64,000 bases of DNA from Parvibaculaceae bacterium (lineage in GTDB: Bacteria > Pseudomonadota > Alphaproteobacteria > Parvibaculales > Parvibaculaceae), in the NCBI GenBank assembly GCA_019636015.1, contig JAHBYJ010000001.1, positions 1,674,001 through 1,738,000 on the forward strand, in the 5' to 3' direction. The notes under the pieces were generated by a model. The model was not told the DNA's origin, searched no databases, and worked only from the letters and a program-made list of their open reading frames with translations. Made by a program: the position numbers and the translations under genes. Of the stretch, positions 18,752 to 28,024 are shown piece after piece (positions within the stretch are counted from its first letter, which is position 1; each line of letters begins with the position of its first letter).

Positions 18752-18828
18752 CGATTTCATCCAGTGTGACAAAAGTGTGCCAAACCGGCGTTGCAGCGAT
18801 TTTTCGTGGAATGGTCCGAGGAGCTAAC

Positions 18829-18856
18829 CCATTGAATTTTCTTCGAAATTCAATGG
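18829..18856. repeat. Perfect 11-bp inverted repeat abutting the tRNA CCA end
   Basis: CCATTGAATTT (18829-18839) and AAATTCAATGG (18846-18856) are perfectly complementary around a 6-base loop. The right arm includes the tRNA 3' CCA (18854-18856), so the hairpin starts exactly at the tRNA end. No T-run follows on the minus strand, so it is not a classic terminator. It may be the island attachment core, an integrase site, or an RNA 3'-end processing structure. Confidence 0.6.
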
Positions 18857-18929
18857 TGGACGGTACTGGACTCGAACCAGTGACCCCTGCGATGTGAACA
18901 CAGTGCTCTACCAACTGAGCTAACCGTCC
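18854..18929 (-). tRNA. tRNA-Val (anticodon CAC)
   Basis: Read on the minus strand, the 76-base gene folds as a standard cloverleaf. The acceptor stem is GGACGGT/ACCGTCC with encoded ACCA; the D stem is GCTC/GAGC. The anticodon stem CTGTG/CGCAG has loop TTCACAT, giving anticodon CAC that reads GUG valine codons. The T arm is ACTGG-TTCGAGT-CCAGT. It is intact, so island insertion restored the 3' end. It is the probable integration target of the neighbouring integrase. Confidence 0.97.
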
Positions 18930-19071
18930 GCTGCGCGGAACGCGCATCCTCGGGCCGAGGGAGCCCGTCTATAGGCTTGAGCCCCACGCCAAGTCAAGCC
19001 GTTGTGCTCCTGCTTGCGGGAAAGTCCATGCGGGCTAGGCTGGCTCAAAAGGAAAAAATGGAGGGAGAACA

Positions 19072-20244
19072 ATGCCGCAGAGATCAGGCCTGAGCACCGC
19101 CGCCACGCTTGCGCGGATAGCGCTACGCGGGGCAGGGAGAATGCTGAGACCGCGCTCACTCGGGCCGGAGGCTGGGCCGGTCTTCGAGCGGAAGATGATG
19201 ACGCTCGTGGCCGATCCTGCTGTTGCGCCTCTGGTCAAGGAGATGCGTTGCGTCACGCTCCGGTCGGACGAGGGATGGCAGGATACGGGCATCGATATCG
19301 AACCTGGCGATGAGGTGACGGTCCTGGCGGCAGGCGGCTTCTGGGCTTCAAAGCCGCTCGATCTCGGCTTCGGCGCCAGCATCGGCCTCTGGCTCCGGGC
19401 GGGCGCTGGTCACGCCATCTGCAAGACGCCGGGCAATGCTTCCACGGTGACGGCCACGGAAGGCGGCCCTCTCCAGATTGTCGCGAAGCCGCCTGGAGAA
19501 TGGGCGGACGAATCGGGGGATTTCGATCCGGCCTTTCCACGCGGCGGCCTGACAGGTGAAATCGGCGCTTGCCTCATCCTCTGGCGGGGGCCGGCGCTTG
19601 CCGGCCTCGAAGCAATGGCCCGCGCAGGCGACCATGAAGGTCTCGTTGCCAGTGCTCTGGAAGAAACGCGAAACCCGGTGCCGCCGCCCCGGGGCTGGCG
19701 CTATCTCTGGCGGCTTGGCGATGGACGCATCTTCCGCGAGGCGCAGTCGCCCGAGGGACACAGCATCTGCTGCCACACGTCGGGCGATGTGGGCATACTA
19801 CAGTTCTCCGCCGATTTTCCGCTCACGGAGAATACGCGCCTCAGATGGCGATGGAAGGTGGACCGGCTGCCATGCGACCTACCGGAGGATATCCAGCCGA
19901 CACATGACTACCTCTCCATCGCGGTGGAATACGACAATGGGCAGGACCTCACTTACATGTGGTCGTCGTCCCTTGCGGAAGGAACGATCTTCCGTTGCCC
20001 GCTTCCCTATTGGGATCAGGTGGAGACGCATTGGGTGCTGCGGTCGAATGCCGCCGATCTCGGCAGATGGCTAGAGGAGGAGCGGTCGTTGCGTGCAGAT
20101 TACGCGGCAGCGATCGGCACGCCGCCTGCCCGGATTACGCGCGTCTGGCTCATCGCCGTCAGCGTTTTCCAGCGTCGTGAGGGAATTTGCGAATATGCAG
20201 GGATCGAACTCGCCGATGGCGACCGCATCCTGAAAATTCTCTGA
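19072..20244 (+). CDS. DUF3047 domain protein with N-terminal lectin-like module
   Basis: This 390-residue protein is of unknown role. The C-terminal half (about 195-390) fits DUF3047: GWRYLWRLGDGRIF, then a beta-rich part with LRWRWKVDRLP, YLSIAVEYDNG and VFQRREGICEYAGIEL. The N-terminal part (about 58-170) has TGIDIEPGDEVTVLAAG and an LILWRG strand, resembling PA-IL/LecA-like sugar-binding modules; that comparison is from memory of the family. There is no clear signal peptide although the start is Arg/Ala-rich. GGAGGGAGAAC sits just before the ATG. It is the first core gene beyond the island and converges on gph with a 6-base gap. Confidence 0.8.
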   Translation: MPQRSGLSTAATLARIALRGAGRMLRPRSLGPEAGPVFERKMMTLVADPAVAPLVKEMRCVTLRSDEGWQDTGIDIEPGDEVTVLAAGGFWASKPLDLGFGASIGLWLRAGAGHAICKTPGNASTVTATEGGPLQIVAKPPGEWADESGDFDPAFPRGGLTGEIGACLILWRGPALAGLEAMARAGDHEGLVASALEETRNPVPPPRGWRYLWRLGDGRIFREAQSPEGHSICCHTSGDVGILQFSADFPLTENTRLRWRWKVDRLPCDLPEDIQPTHDYLSIAVEYDNGQDLTYMWSSSLAEGTIFRCPLPYWDQVETHWVLRSNAADLGRWLEEERSLRADYAAAIGTPPARITRVWLIAVSVFQRREGICEYAGIELADGDRILKIL

Positions 20245-20250
20245 AAAATC

Positions 20251-20937
20251 TCAGCCGAAATGGGCGGGCAGAAGCCGTGCGAGTGCCGCCGGAAACTCGT
20301 CGAAATGGTCGATGGTCGCTTCGGCCTCGAGTTCGGCCACGGGGATGCGGGTATAGCCGAAGGTGACGCAGATCGACGGCAGTTTCGCATTCTTCGCGGC
20401 ATGCACATCAGTCTCGCTGTCGCCCACCATGACGGAATGCGCATTCTCGCCGCCGAGCCGGCGGATAGCCTCGAAAAGATGTTCGGGATCGGGCTTTTTC
20501 ACGGGCAGCGTGTCGCCGCCGATCACGACCGGGAAATAATGGTCGATGGCGAGCATTTCGAGGAGCTTGCGCGACAGGTCCTCCACCTTGTTGGTGCAGA
20601 CCGCCATCAGCGCGCCGCGTCCGGCGAGCCAGTCGAGCTGGTCTCGGACGCCCGGCCAGAGCTTCGTGTGGTCGGCGATGTGCCGGCCGTAATAATCGAG
20701 GAATTCGTGGAGGCTCCGGTCGAGCAGCGCCTCGCTTGCGGGCTCGCCCGTCTTGCGGAAGCCGCGCTCGAGCAGCAGCCGCGCGCCACCGCCCACGAGA
20801 TGGCGCACCCGCTCCTGCGGCACGCGCTCGCGCCCGTGCAGTTCCAGAATGACGTTCAACGTCTCGCAAAGATCGGCCGCCGTATCGGCCAGCGTGCCGT
20901 CGAGATCGAAAAGAAGGGTGGGACGGGGCATGGGCAT
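20251..20937 (-). CDS. gph: HAD-family phosphatase, phosphoglycolate phosphatase-like
   Basis: This 228-residue HAD hydrolase has motif I DLDGTLADT (nucleophile D11), a helical cap, motif II VCTN, the lysine in PVKKPDPE, and motif III VMVGDSETDV. Sequence and length fit Gph, which hydrolyses 2-phosphoglycolate from DNA repair or oxygenase activity; other HAD substrates remain possible. The frame stays open far upstream, but that part is antisense to the GNAT gene and is discarded. ATG codons at 20937 and 20931 are both plausible, with no strong ribosome site. It is divergent from the GNAT gene. Confidence 0.87.
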   Translation of the reverse strand: MPMPRPTLLFDLDGTLADTAADLCETLNVILELHGRERVPQERVRHLVGGGARLLLERGFRKTGEPASEALLDRSLHEFLDYYGRHIADHTKLWPGVRDQLDWLAGRGALMAVCTNKVEDLSRKLLEMLAIDHYFPVVIGGDTLPVKKPDPEHLFEAIRRLGGENAHSVMVGDSETDVHAAKNAKLPSICVTFGYTRIPVAELEAEATIDHFDEFPAALARLLPAHFG

Positions 20938-21021
20938 CCGGGGGCGATCAGGGGAACCGCGCCTGTCTCGCATGGCGCCCTGCCTCTGGCAAGCCCGGGC
21001 ATTTTCCGCCATGATTTTTCC

Positions 21022-21513
21022 ATGTCGGTTCGTACCCGTTATCAGTTCCGCATGGCCATGCCCGGCCGCGACGAGACGCTTCTGGGACGCCTCACGGTCG
21101 CCTGCTGGCGGGAGGCCTATCCGGGCATGCTGCCCCGCGACATTCTCGACCGGCTCGACGCGGGCCGCGAGGCCGCGAAATGGCGCGGAAGCCTTCAAAC
21201 GGGGATCGCCTGGATCGCCGAACAGGCGGGCGAGCCCGCAGGCTTTGGCCATATGTGGGGTGCCGAAGTGACCACGCTTTATCTGCGCAAGCAGGATTGG
21301 GGCGCGGGGCTTGGCGCCGAACTTCTCTCCCGCCTTTTTGACGAGATTGCCTGTCTCGGCCGCCGCGAGGCCTTTCTCTGGGCGCTGGAGAAAAACGCCC
21401 GTGCCCGTGCCTTTTACGAGCGCATGGGAGGGCGCTGCGTCGCACGCCGCCCGGTCGGCTTCCCTCGGCACCCGGAGATCATGGAGGTCCGGTACGACTT
21501 CGTACTGGATTAA
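21022..21513 (+). CDS. GNAT-family N-acetyltransferase
   Basis: This 163-residue acetyltransferase opens with a typical GNAT beta-alpha start (ACWREAYPGMLP). The acetyl-CoA loop appears as QDWGAGLGAELL (about 91-102), and the C-terminal ALEKNARARAFYERMGG is the classic motif B helix-strand. Substrate is unknown. The ATG at 21022 is the first sensible start; the open frame before it is antisense to gph. An alternative ATG lies at codon 11. The stop overlaps the stop of the convergent DUF2817 gene by 4 bases. Confidence 0.85.
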   Translation: MSVRTRYQFRMAMPGRDETLLGRLTVACWREAYPGMLPRDILDRLDAGREAAKWRGSLQTGIAWIAEQAGEPAGFGHMWGAEVTTLYLRKQDWGAGLGAELLSRLFDEIACLGRREAFLWALEKNARARAFYERMGGRCVARRPVGFPRHPEIMEVRYDFVLD

Positions 21514-22652
21514 TCCGCCGCCTTCAGCCCCTCGCGCGACCAGTGGGCAAGGCCCGCAAGCGTGCGCTCGTAACAGGCGAGCCCGTTTGCGATCACGTTT
21601 TCGCGCCAGGACTGACGGCGGGGCGCGTAGTCCTCGCGGATCTCTTCGAAATAGCGCGCCGCCTCCGGTGCGTCGAACCCGCCGATGAAACGCAGCCAGC
21701 GTTCCAGCATCGGCACGCGCATGGCCTTGGCAGCGTTGTTCTTCGCCTGCGCGGAACGGAACTCGATGACCGCGCCGCTGAATTGCGCATGCGGCGCCAG
21801 CATTTCCTCGATACCGTGAAACATGGTGCCGCGCCGTGTCGGCCGCTTCGACCCCCACATGGCCTCGACGGTTTTCGGGTCCAGCGCCTCGCGCCCCCAC
21901 CATTGCGCAGCGCGTTGAAAACCCTCGCTCCCGGGCTCCGAATAACAGAGATAGATGAGTTCGCCGTCGCCGACGGGTCCCGAATGCCAGTCCACGAAAC
22001 CGACGCGATGGGCGCGGGCAAGTTCGCGCGAAACGATCCCCGACAGCGTGACATTCGACCATTCCGGCGACGTGCCGCCGAAATGATAGCCATCCGGATG
22101 CGTGTACTGGCCGCGGCTGATCGCATCCTCGAGCGCCCATTGCCCATGCTGTTCGACGAAGCGCGCACCGGCTGCGAGCATCTTCTGCACCGCATCCTCG
22201 CTCATCGAGTCGGGACAGAGAATCCGGTGGAGTTCGTCATAAAGCGGATTTTCAGGATGCGGCTTCGTGTGGTCGAGGAAATTGCGGTTGAGATCGACAT
22301 TGTTTTCCGTGCCACGCAGGCCCCAGGCGAAGCCGAAGGGATTGACGGCATGAACCATCAGCAGGGCGATGCCCTGGGGCAATGTCGCCGGACCCATTTC
22401 GCGAATCCACGCGGTTTGTGCCGCCGAACCGCCATAGCCCTCGGCGCCATGCGTTCCGCTCACATTGAGCAACACGGTTTCCGCATTGGCCGGTCCGAAC
22501 CAGGCCGTATCCATGAAGAGCCGCGTGCCGCCGGGGCCGCGGGCATTGCCGTTCTCGTATGAGTCGATGCGGGCGCCCGCCCCGGAGGCGGCGGCGAGAA
22601 AGCGCTGCCGCGCTTCCGCATAGGATTCCGAGAAATAATCGCTGGCCTTCAT
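21510..22652 (-). CDS. DUF2817 family hydrolase (M14 carboxypeptidase-like)
   Basis: This 380-residue protein fits DUF2817, a branch of the zinc carboxypeptidase superfamily. HGAEGYGGS supplies the HxxE-type zinc site; NNVDLNRNF is the conserved arginine segment, and FVDWHSG a likely third zinc histidine. No signal peptide is seen, so it is probably cytoplasmic. Substrate is unknown; an amidase or peptidase role is likely. It is divergent from gabD across 155 bases and converges on the GNAT gene with overlapping stops. Confidence 0.82.
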   Translation of the reverse strand: MKASDYFSESYAEARQRFLAAASGAGARIDSYENGNARGPGGTRLFMDTAWFGPANAETVLLNVSGTHGAEGYGGSAAQTAWIREMGPATLPQGIALLMVHAVNPFGFAWGLRGTENNVDLNRNFLDHTKPHPENPLYDELHRILCPDSMSEDAVQKMLAAGARFVEQHGQWALEDAISRGQYTHPDGYHFGGTSPEWSNVTLSGIVSRELARAHRVGFVDWHSGPVGDGELIYLCYSEPGSEGFQRAAQWWGREALDPKTVEAMWGSKRPTRRGTMFHGIEEMLAPHAQFSGAVIEFRSAQAKNNAAKAMRVPMLERWLRFIGGFDAPEAARYFEEIREDYAPRRQSWRENVIANGLACYERTLAGLAHWSREGLKAAD

Positions 22653-22807
22653 GCCGCTGCAATGTCCTTCCGGGGCCTTTCCGGCACCCGCTGCGAAATG
22701 CTAACAAGGGTCAGGCCCTGTCACGGGGCCGGTTTTCGCCTATATGACGCGGTGAGGCGGGTAAACGCAAGAAAGCCTGCCGGACGCGTACGATTTCGGG
22801 ATTTTTC

Positions 22808-24268
22808 ATGACCCTTGCCTCGCGCCTCAAGGACAAGACGCTTCTCAAAACGCGCTGTTTCATCGATGGGGCGTGGGTGGGCGCGGATGCGCCGCAAATC
22901 GATGTGACGGACCCGGCCACAGGCGGCGTGATCGGAACGGTTCCCTCGCTCGGTGCGAAGGAAACCCGAGAGGCGATCGAGGCCGCGCATCGCGCGCAGA
23001 AGGACTGGGCGGCGCGTCCCGCAAAGGAACGCGCCGCCGTGATGCGCCGCTGGTTCGACCTGATGATGGCGAACCAGGACGATCTGGCCGCAATCCTCAC
23101 GGCGGAACAAGGCAAGCCGCTGACGGAAGCGAAGGGCGAGATCGCCTATGCGGCGTCCTTCATCGAATACTACGCCGAAGAGGCAAAGCGCATTTACGGC
23201 TCCATCGTGCCCGCGCCGACGAACGACCGCCGCATCGTCGTGCTGAAACAGCCGGTCGGCGTCTGCGCTGCGATCACGCCGTGGAATTTTCCGGCGGCCA
23301 TGATCACGCGCAAGGCCGGCCCGGCGCTGGCCGCCGGCTGCTCCATGGTCGTGAAGCCCGCGACCGCGACGCCGCTTTCCGCCTTCGCACTGGCCGAGCT
23401 TGGCGCTCGCGCGGGGCTGCCGGCCGGGCTTCTCAGCGTCATCACCGGCAAGGCCGGCGCCATTGGCGGCGAGATGACATCGAACGCGCTGGTGCGCAAG
23501 GTGACTTTCACGGGCTCAACCGAAATCGGCAAGGAGCTGATGGCGCAGTCAGCCGCGACCGTGAAGAAGGTATCGCTCGAACTCGGTGGCAATGCGCCTT
23601 TCATCGTTTTCGACGATGCGGATATCGACGCGGCTGTCGAAGGCGCGGTCGCCTCCAAATACCGCAACACGGGCCAGACCTGCATCTGTACCAACCGCTT
23701 CCTCGTGCAGGCGAAAGTATATGATGCTTTCGTGGAAAAACTGACGGCAAAGGTCGCCGCGCTCAAGGTTGGCTCCGGTTTTGAGGATGGTGTGGCGCAG
23801 GGCCCGCTGATCGACATGGCCGCCGTCGAAAAGGTCGAGGAACACATCGCCGATGCGCTGGCAGGCGGCGCGAAGGTCACGACCGGCGGCAAGCGCCACG
23901 CGAAGGGCGGTACTTTCTTCGAGCCCACCGTTATCACGGGTATGAAGCCCGACATGAAGGCCTCGCGCGAGGAAACATTCGGCCCGCTTGCGCCTGTTTT
24001 CCGCTTCGAGACGGACGAAGAAGCGATTGCGCTCGCCAACGATACGCCCTTCGGCCTTGCTTCCTATTTCTACAGCCGCGATATCGGCCGCGTCTGGCGC
24101 GTGGCGGAGGCGCTGGAGTACGGCCTTGTCGGCGTCAATGCCGGCCTCATCTCGACGGAAGTCGCACCCTTTGGCGGCTTCAAGGAATCCGGGCTCGGCC
24201 GCGAAGGCGGGCCCTGGGGTATCGAGGAATTCCTCGAAGTGAAATATGTGGCGATGGCGGGGCTTTGA
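22808..24268 (+). CDS. gabD: Succinate-semialdehyde dehydrogenase
   Basis: This 486-residue aldehyde dehydrogenase has ITPWNFP (cofactor pocket), FTGSTEIGK, catalytic E258 in LELGGNAPF and nucleophile C292 in GQTCICTNRF. The second cysteine at 294 is typical of GabD. It should oxidise succinate semialdehyde to succinate with NAD(P)+, feeding the TCA cycle from GABA or related compounds. No GABA aminotransferase is nearby. rpiA begins 4 bases after its stop, so the two are likely co-transcribed. A related semialdehyde substrate, such as glutarate semialdehyde, cannot be excluded. Confidence 0.9.
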   Translation: MTLASRLKDKTLLKTRCFIDGAWVGADAPQIDVTDPATGGVIGTVPSLGAKETREAIEAAHRAQKDWAARPAKERAAVMRRWFDLMMANQDDLAAILTAEQGKPLTEAKGEIAYAASFIEYYAEEAKRIYGSIVPAPTNDRRIVVLKQPVGVCAAITPWNFPAAMITRKAGPALAAGCSMVVKPATATPLSAFALAELGARAGLPAGLLSVITGKAGAIGGEMTSNALVRKVTFTGSTEIGKELMAQSAATVKKVSLELGGNAPFIVFDDADIDAAVEGAVASKYRNTGQTCICTNRFLVQAKVYDAFVEKLTAKVAALKVGSGFEDGVAQGPLIDMAAVEKVEEHIADALAGGAKVTTGGKRHAKGGTFFEPTVITGMKPDMKASREETFGPLAPVFRFETDEEAIALANDTPFGLASYFYSRDIGRVWRVAEALEYGLVGVNAGLISTEVAPFGGFKESGLGREGGPWGIEEFLEVKYVAMAGL

Positions 24269-24271
24269 CGC

Positions 24272-24970
24272 ATGAACGCGGACGAACAGAAAAAGGCGGC
24301 GGCCATTCGCGCACTCGACTTCGTGAAGCCGGGCATGAAGCTTGGTCTCGGCACGGGCTCGACCGCGGAACATTTCGTCCGCGCCTTGGGCGAGAAGGTA
24401 AAGCAGGGGCTCGATATCGTCGGCGTGCCGACATCGGAGCGCACGGCGAAACTTGCAGAGAGCCTCGGCATTCCGCTGTCCAATCTCGATGACACGCCGC
24501 ATCTCGATGTGACGGTCGATGGTGCCGACGAGCTCGACGGCGAACTCCGCCTCATCAAGGGCGGCGGCGGCGCGCTGCTGCGCGAAAAGATCGTGGCAAC
24601 GGCATCGGATCGCATGATCGTCATTGCCGATGCATCCAAGGTGGTGAAGACGTTGGGCGCCTTTCCGCTGCCTGTGGAAGTGGTGCCTTTCGGCGCCGCC
24701 GTCACGGCGCGCAAGATCGCGGAAGTGGCGGGCGCGCTTGGCTGCACCGGCAAGATGTCGCGGCGCGCGGATGAATATGGCGAGCCTTTCTTCACCGACA
24801 ATGGCAACTTCATCTATGACTGCGATTTCGGCACGATCCCGGATGCCGACGCGCTGGCCCCGGCGCTGAACCGGATTCCGGGCGTGGTGGACAATGGATT
24901 GTTCACGGGCATCGCCACGCTCGCCATTGTCGGAACGCCTTCGGGTACCGATATTATCGAGAAGCAGTAA
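24272..24970 (+). CDS. rpiA: Ribose-5-phosphate isomerase A
   Basis: This 232-residue RpiA has [11 protein letters not shown] (phosphate loop), the VDGADELD acid motif and [12 protein letters not shown] with the catalytic lysine/glutamate region. It interconverts ribose 5-phosphate and ribulose 5-phosphate in the pentose phosphate pathway. Length matches the family. It follows gabD by 3 bases and precedes gor by 24, so gabD-rpiA-gor probably form one operon linking NADPH supply and glutathione reduction. Confidence 0.96.
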   Translation: MNADEQKKAAAIRALDFVKPGMKLGLGTGSTAEHFVRALGEKVKQGLDIVGVPTSERTAKLAESLGIPLSNLDDTPHLDVTVDGADELDGELRLIKGGGGALLREKIVATASDRMIVIADASKVVKTLGAFPLPVEVVPFGAAVTARKIAEVAGALGCTGKMSRRADEYGEPFFTDNGNFIYDCDFGTIPDADALAPALNRIPGVVDNGLFTGIATLAIVGTPSGTDIIEKQ

Positions 24971-24994
24971 CGCAGAACGACCGGAAGCACCGCC

Positions 24995-26377
24995 ATGGCC
25001 AAATACGACTACGACCTTTTCGTCATTGGCGCAGGCTCGGGCGGCGTGCGTGCGGCGCGCATCGCGGCAACGCACGGCGCGAAAGTGGCGATTGCCGAGG
25101 AGTATCGCGTCGGCGGCACCTGTGTCATTCGCGGGTGCGTACCGAAAAAGCTCTTTGTCTATGCGAGCCACTTTTCAGATGAGTTCGAGGAAGCGGCGGG
25201 CTTCGGCTGGACGGTCGAGGGCGCGCGTTTCGACTGGAAGACGCTCATCGCCAACAAGGACAGGGAAATCGACCGGCTGAACGGCATCTATATCCGCAAC
25301 CTCGAAAAGGCAGGCGTCGAGATCGTGAACAGCCGGGCGACGGTGAAGGATGCGCATACGGTTTATCTCGAAGCGGAAAAGAAGGATGTCACGGCGGAGC
25401 GCATCCTGATCGCCGTCGGTGCCACTCCTTTCCTGCCGGCCATTCCCGGCATCGAACACGCGATCACCTCGAACGAAGCCTTCCATCTCGACGAACTGCC
25501 GAGGCGCATCGTGGTCGTCGGCGGCGGTTATATTGCGGTCGAATTCGCCGGCATTTTTAACGGTCTCGGTGTCGAGACCATGCAGCTCTATCGCGGGTCG
25601 CTCTTCATGCGCGGCTTCGACGACGATCTGCGCGAGCTTCTTTCCGAGGAGATGCTGAAGAAGGGCGTCGACCTGCGCATGAATTGCGACATCGTCTCCA
25701 TCGAGAAGAAGGATGGCGAACTGCACCTGAAGCTCACGGACGGCGACGTCATTTGCACCGATTGCGTCATGTATGCGACGGGCCGTGCGCCAAACACCAA
25801 AGGCCTCGGGCTTGAGGAGGTAGGCGTGAAGCTCGGCAAGGGCGGCGAAGTGATCGTGAACGAGTATTCGCAGACCGCCGTGCCGAGCATCTATGCGGTC
25901 GGCGACGTGACGGACCGTGCGAACCTCACGCCCGTGGCGATCCGCGAGGGCCACGCCTTTGCCGACACGGTCTATGGCGGCAGGGATGTGAAGGTCGATC
26001 ACTCGATCATTCCGACAGCGATCTTCTCCCAGCCGGAAATGGGCACGGTCGGCCTCACCGAGGCGCAAGCGCGCGAGAAGCACGGGGACGTCGATGTCTA
26101 CAAGACCGCCTTCCGCGCGCTGAAGAATACCTTGTCCGGCTCGCAGGAGAGGACCTTCATGAAGCTCGTCGTGGATGCGAAGACCGACAAGGTGCTCGGC
26201 GTCCATCTCATGGGCCCGGCCTCCGGCGAGATGATCCAAGCGGTCGGCATCGCCGTGACCATGGGGGCGACCAAGGCCCAGTTCGACGCCACGATCGCGG
26301 TCCATCCGACCGCCGCAGAAGAGCTCGTGACGCTTCGCGAGAAGTGGCAGGCGCCGGTGGTGAAGGCGGCGGATTAA
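24995..26377 (+). CDS. gor: Glutathione-disulfide reductase
   Basis: This 460-residue flavoprotein disulfide reductase has an FAD fold (GAGSGGVRAAR, 12-22) and redox cysteines C43 and C48 in GGTCVIRGCVPKK. It also has an NADPH fold (VVVGGGYIAVEFAG), the second FAD motif YAVGDVTD, and the C-terminal HPTAAEE base (H437). The CVIRGC centre is the plant/alphaproteobacterial glutathione reductase form and differs from lipoamide dehydrogenase and mercuric reductase. It keeps cytoplasmic glutathione reduced. Last gene of the gabD-rpiA-gor run. Confidence 0.95.
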   Translation: MAKYDYDLFVIGAGSGGVRAARIAATHGAKVAIAEEYRVGGTCVIRGCVPKKLFVYASHFSDEFEEAAGFGWTVEGARFDWKTLIANKDREIDRLNGIYIRNLEKAGVEIVNSRATVKDAHTVYLEAEKKDVTAERILIAVGATPFLPAIPGIEHAITSNEAFHLDELPRRIVVVGGGYIAVEFAGIFNGLGVETMQLYRGSLFMRGFDDDLRELLSEEMLKKGVDLRMNCDIVSIEKKDGELHLKLTDGDVICTDCVMYATGRAPNTKGLGLEEVGVKLGKGGEVIVNEYSQTAVPSIYAVGDVTDRANLTPVAIREGHAFADTVYGGRDVKVDHSIIPTAIFSQPEMGTVGLTEAQAREKHGDVDVYKTAFRALKNTLSGSQERTFMKLVVDAKTDKVLGVHLMGPASGEMIQAVGIAVTMGATKAQFDATIAVHPTAAEELVTLREKWQAPVVKAAD

Positions 26378-26529
26378 CCGCGATTCCCGCGTCTTTCAGC
26401 CGTATCAAGGGCTTAGGCTTCCCTTTAGAGCCCTTGTGGACTATATATCCGCCTTCCATATGAGGGTGGCGCGGACCCGGCGGAAAGGGCCGTTTCCTGC
26501 GCTTTTCCTCGCGTTTCGGAGAGAAGACG

Positions 26530-27921
26530 ATGGCGGAGACTTGGAAACCGGAGAGCTGGCGCGCAAAGCCCGCCAAGCATCTCCCGGCATACCCGGATGA
26601 GGCGGCGCTGACCGCCGTTGAAGCGCGCCTGCGCTCCTATCCGCCGCTCGTGTTTGCAGGTGAGGCCCGCAAGCTCAAGGCAGATCTCGCAGAGGTCTGC
26701 GAGGGCCGTGCTTTCCTGCTGCAGGGCGGCGACTGCGCCGAGAGCTTCGCCGAATTTTCCGCCGACAATATTCGCGACACCTTCCGCGTGCTGCTGCAGA
26801 TGGCGGTTGTGCTGACCTTTGCCGCCGCCTCGCCCGTGGTGAAGGTGGGCCGCATCGCCGGCCAGTTCGCGAAGCCCCGTTCCTCGCCCACCGAGACGAT
26901 CGGCGACGTGACGCTGCCGTCCTATCTCGGCGACAACATCAACGGCATAGAATTCGACGAGAAGGCCCGAGTGCCCGATCCCGAAAGGCTGCTGCGCGCC
27001 TATTCGCAGTCGGCCTCGACGCTGAACCTCATTCGCGCTTTCGCGCAGGGCGGCTATGCCGATCTCGATTTCGTGCATCGCTGGAATCTGGGCTTCGTCT
27101 CGGACAGCGCCGAAGGCGCGCGCTACGAGGAACTTGCGAACCGCATCACCGAGGCGCTCGACTTCATGCGCGCCTGCGGCGTGGACAGCGCCTCGCAGCC
27201 GCAGCTTCACACGACCGAGTTCTACACGAGCCATGAGGCGCTGCTGCTCGGCTACGAGCAGGCGATGACGCGCATCGATAGCACCACGGGCGACTGGTAC
27301 GACACCTCCGCCCATATGCTCTGGATCGGCGACCGCACCCGTCAGCCCGATCACGGCCATGTCGAATATATGCGCGGCATCAAGAACCCGATCGGCATGA
27401 AATGCGGCCCGTCGCTCGACCCGGAAGAACTGATCCGGCTGACGGATATTCTCAACCCGAAGAACGAGCCGGGGCGTCTCACGCTCATCTGCCGTTTCGG
27501 TGCGGAGAATGTCGAGAAGCATCTGCCGCAGCTCATCCGCGTCATCGAACGCGAGGGCAAGAAGGTCGTCTGGTCTTGCGACCCGATGCATGGCAACACG
27601 ATCAAGGCGTCGTCCGGCTACAAGACGCGGCCGGTCGACCGCATTCTCGCCGAAGTGCAGGCCTTCATGGCCGTGCATCGCGCGGAAGGCACCCATGCGG
27701 GCGGCGTTCATTTCGAGATGACCGGCCAGAACGTCACCGAATGTATCGGCGGTGCTCAGGCGATCTCGGAGACGCAGCTTGGCGACCGCTATCATACGCA
27801 TTGCGACCCGCGCCTTAACGCCAGCCAGTCGCTCGAACTTGCCTTCCTCATCGCCGAAGGGCTGAAGAAGGAGCGGGCGGAAGCGCGCCGCGAACAGCAG
27901 GTGGCGCTCGGCGCCTGGTAA
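26530..27921 (+). CDS. 3-deoxy-7-phosphoheptulonate synthase, class II
   Basis: This 463-residue class II (plant-like) DAHP synthase condenses phosphoenolpyruvate and erythrose 4-phosphate, the first step of the shikimate pathway. Family segments are [18 protein letters not shown] with metal-binding C69, [33 protein letters not shown] and [15 protein letters not shown]. The ATG at 26530 follows GGAGAGAAG. The 152-base upstream gap has an inverted pair AAGGGCT/AGCCCTT (26407-26435) that could serve as a terminator for gor or as leader structure. A clear terminator follows. Confidence 0.95.
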   Translation: MAETWKPESWRAKPAKHLPAYPDEAALTAVEARLRSYPPLVFAGEARKLKADLAEVCEGRAFLLQGGDCAESFAEFSADNIRDTFRVLLQMAVVLTFAAASPVVKVGRIAGQFAKPRSSPTETIGDVTLPSYLGDNINGIEFDEKARVPDPERLLRAYSQSASTLNLIRAFAQGGYADLDFVHRWNLGFVSDSAEGARYEELANRITEALDFMRACGVDSASQPQLHTTEFYTSHEALLLGYEQAMTRIDSTTGDWYDTSAHMLWIGDRTRQPDHGHVEYMRGIKNPIGMKCGPSLDPEELIRLTDILNPKNEPGRLTLICRFGAENVEKHLPQLIRVIEREGKKVVWSCDPMHGNTIKASSGYKTRPVDRILAEVQAFMAVHRAEGTHAGGVHFEMTGQNVTECIGGAQAISETQLGDRYHTHCDPRLNASQSLELAFLIAEGLKKERAEARREQQVALGAW

Positions 27922-27942
27922 GAGCGGCACACAGACGAAATG

Positions 27943-27972
27943 AAAGGCCCGGTGGGAACATCGGGCCTTTTT
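27943..27972 (+). terminator. Rho-independent terminator after DAHP synthase
   Basis: AAAGGCCCG (27943-27951) pairs with CGGGCCTTT (27962-27970) around a 10-base loop and is followed by a run of five T (27968-27972), 22 bases after the stop codon. Confidence 0.88.
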
Positions 27973-28024
27973 GCTTATTGGCACTTGAGCGGCTAAAAGG
28001 GCTCGGGGGGCTTTTCAGGCTGGA

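Larger units (their letters stand above)
1..18853. mobile_element. Genomic island at tRNA-Val (right part; left end outside window)
   Basis: A tyrosine integrase lies directly beside the 3' end of an intact tRNA-Val gene, the usual layout of an island inserted in a tRNA. Everything left of the tRNA is read on the minus strand and is accessory: integrase, HTH-like orphan, dcm-vsr, a complete DISARM set and an orphan gene. Right of the tRNA the genes are housekeeping. Base use is uneven inside the island, with AT-rich patches near 1-800, 7.7-9.0 kb and 15.1-17.6 kb, as expected for a mosaic element. The second attachment site, a repeat of the tRNA 3' segment, was not seen inside the window and should lie to the left. 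Confidence 0.8.

Noticed and set aside
17693..18853. Prophage interpretation of the integrase
   Set aside because: No capsid, terminase, tail or lysis genes were seen; the cargo visible is a defence operon, so a genomic island fits better.
20938..22140. N-terminal extension of the gph frame to 629 residues (possible fusion)
   Set aside because: The extra part is antisense to the GNAT gene and overlaps the DUF2817 gene; HAD motif I sits directly after the chosen start.
23549..25171. 540-residue minus-strand frame
   Set aside because: It is antisense to gabD and rpiA, which have full catalytic motifs.
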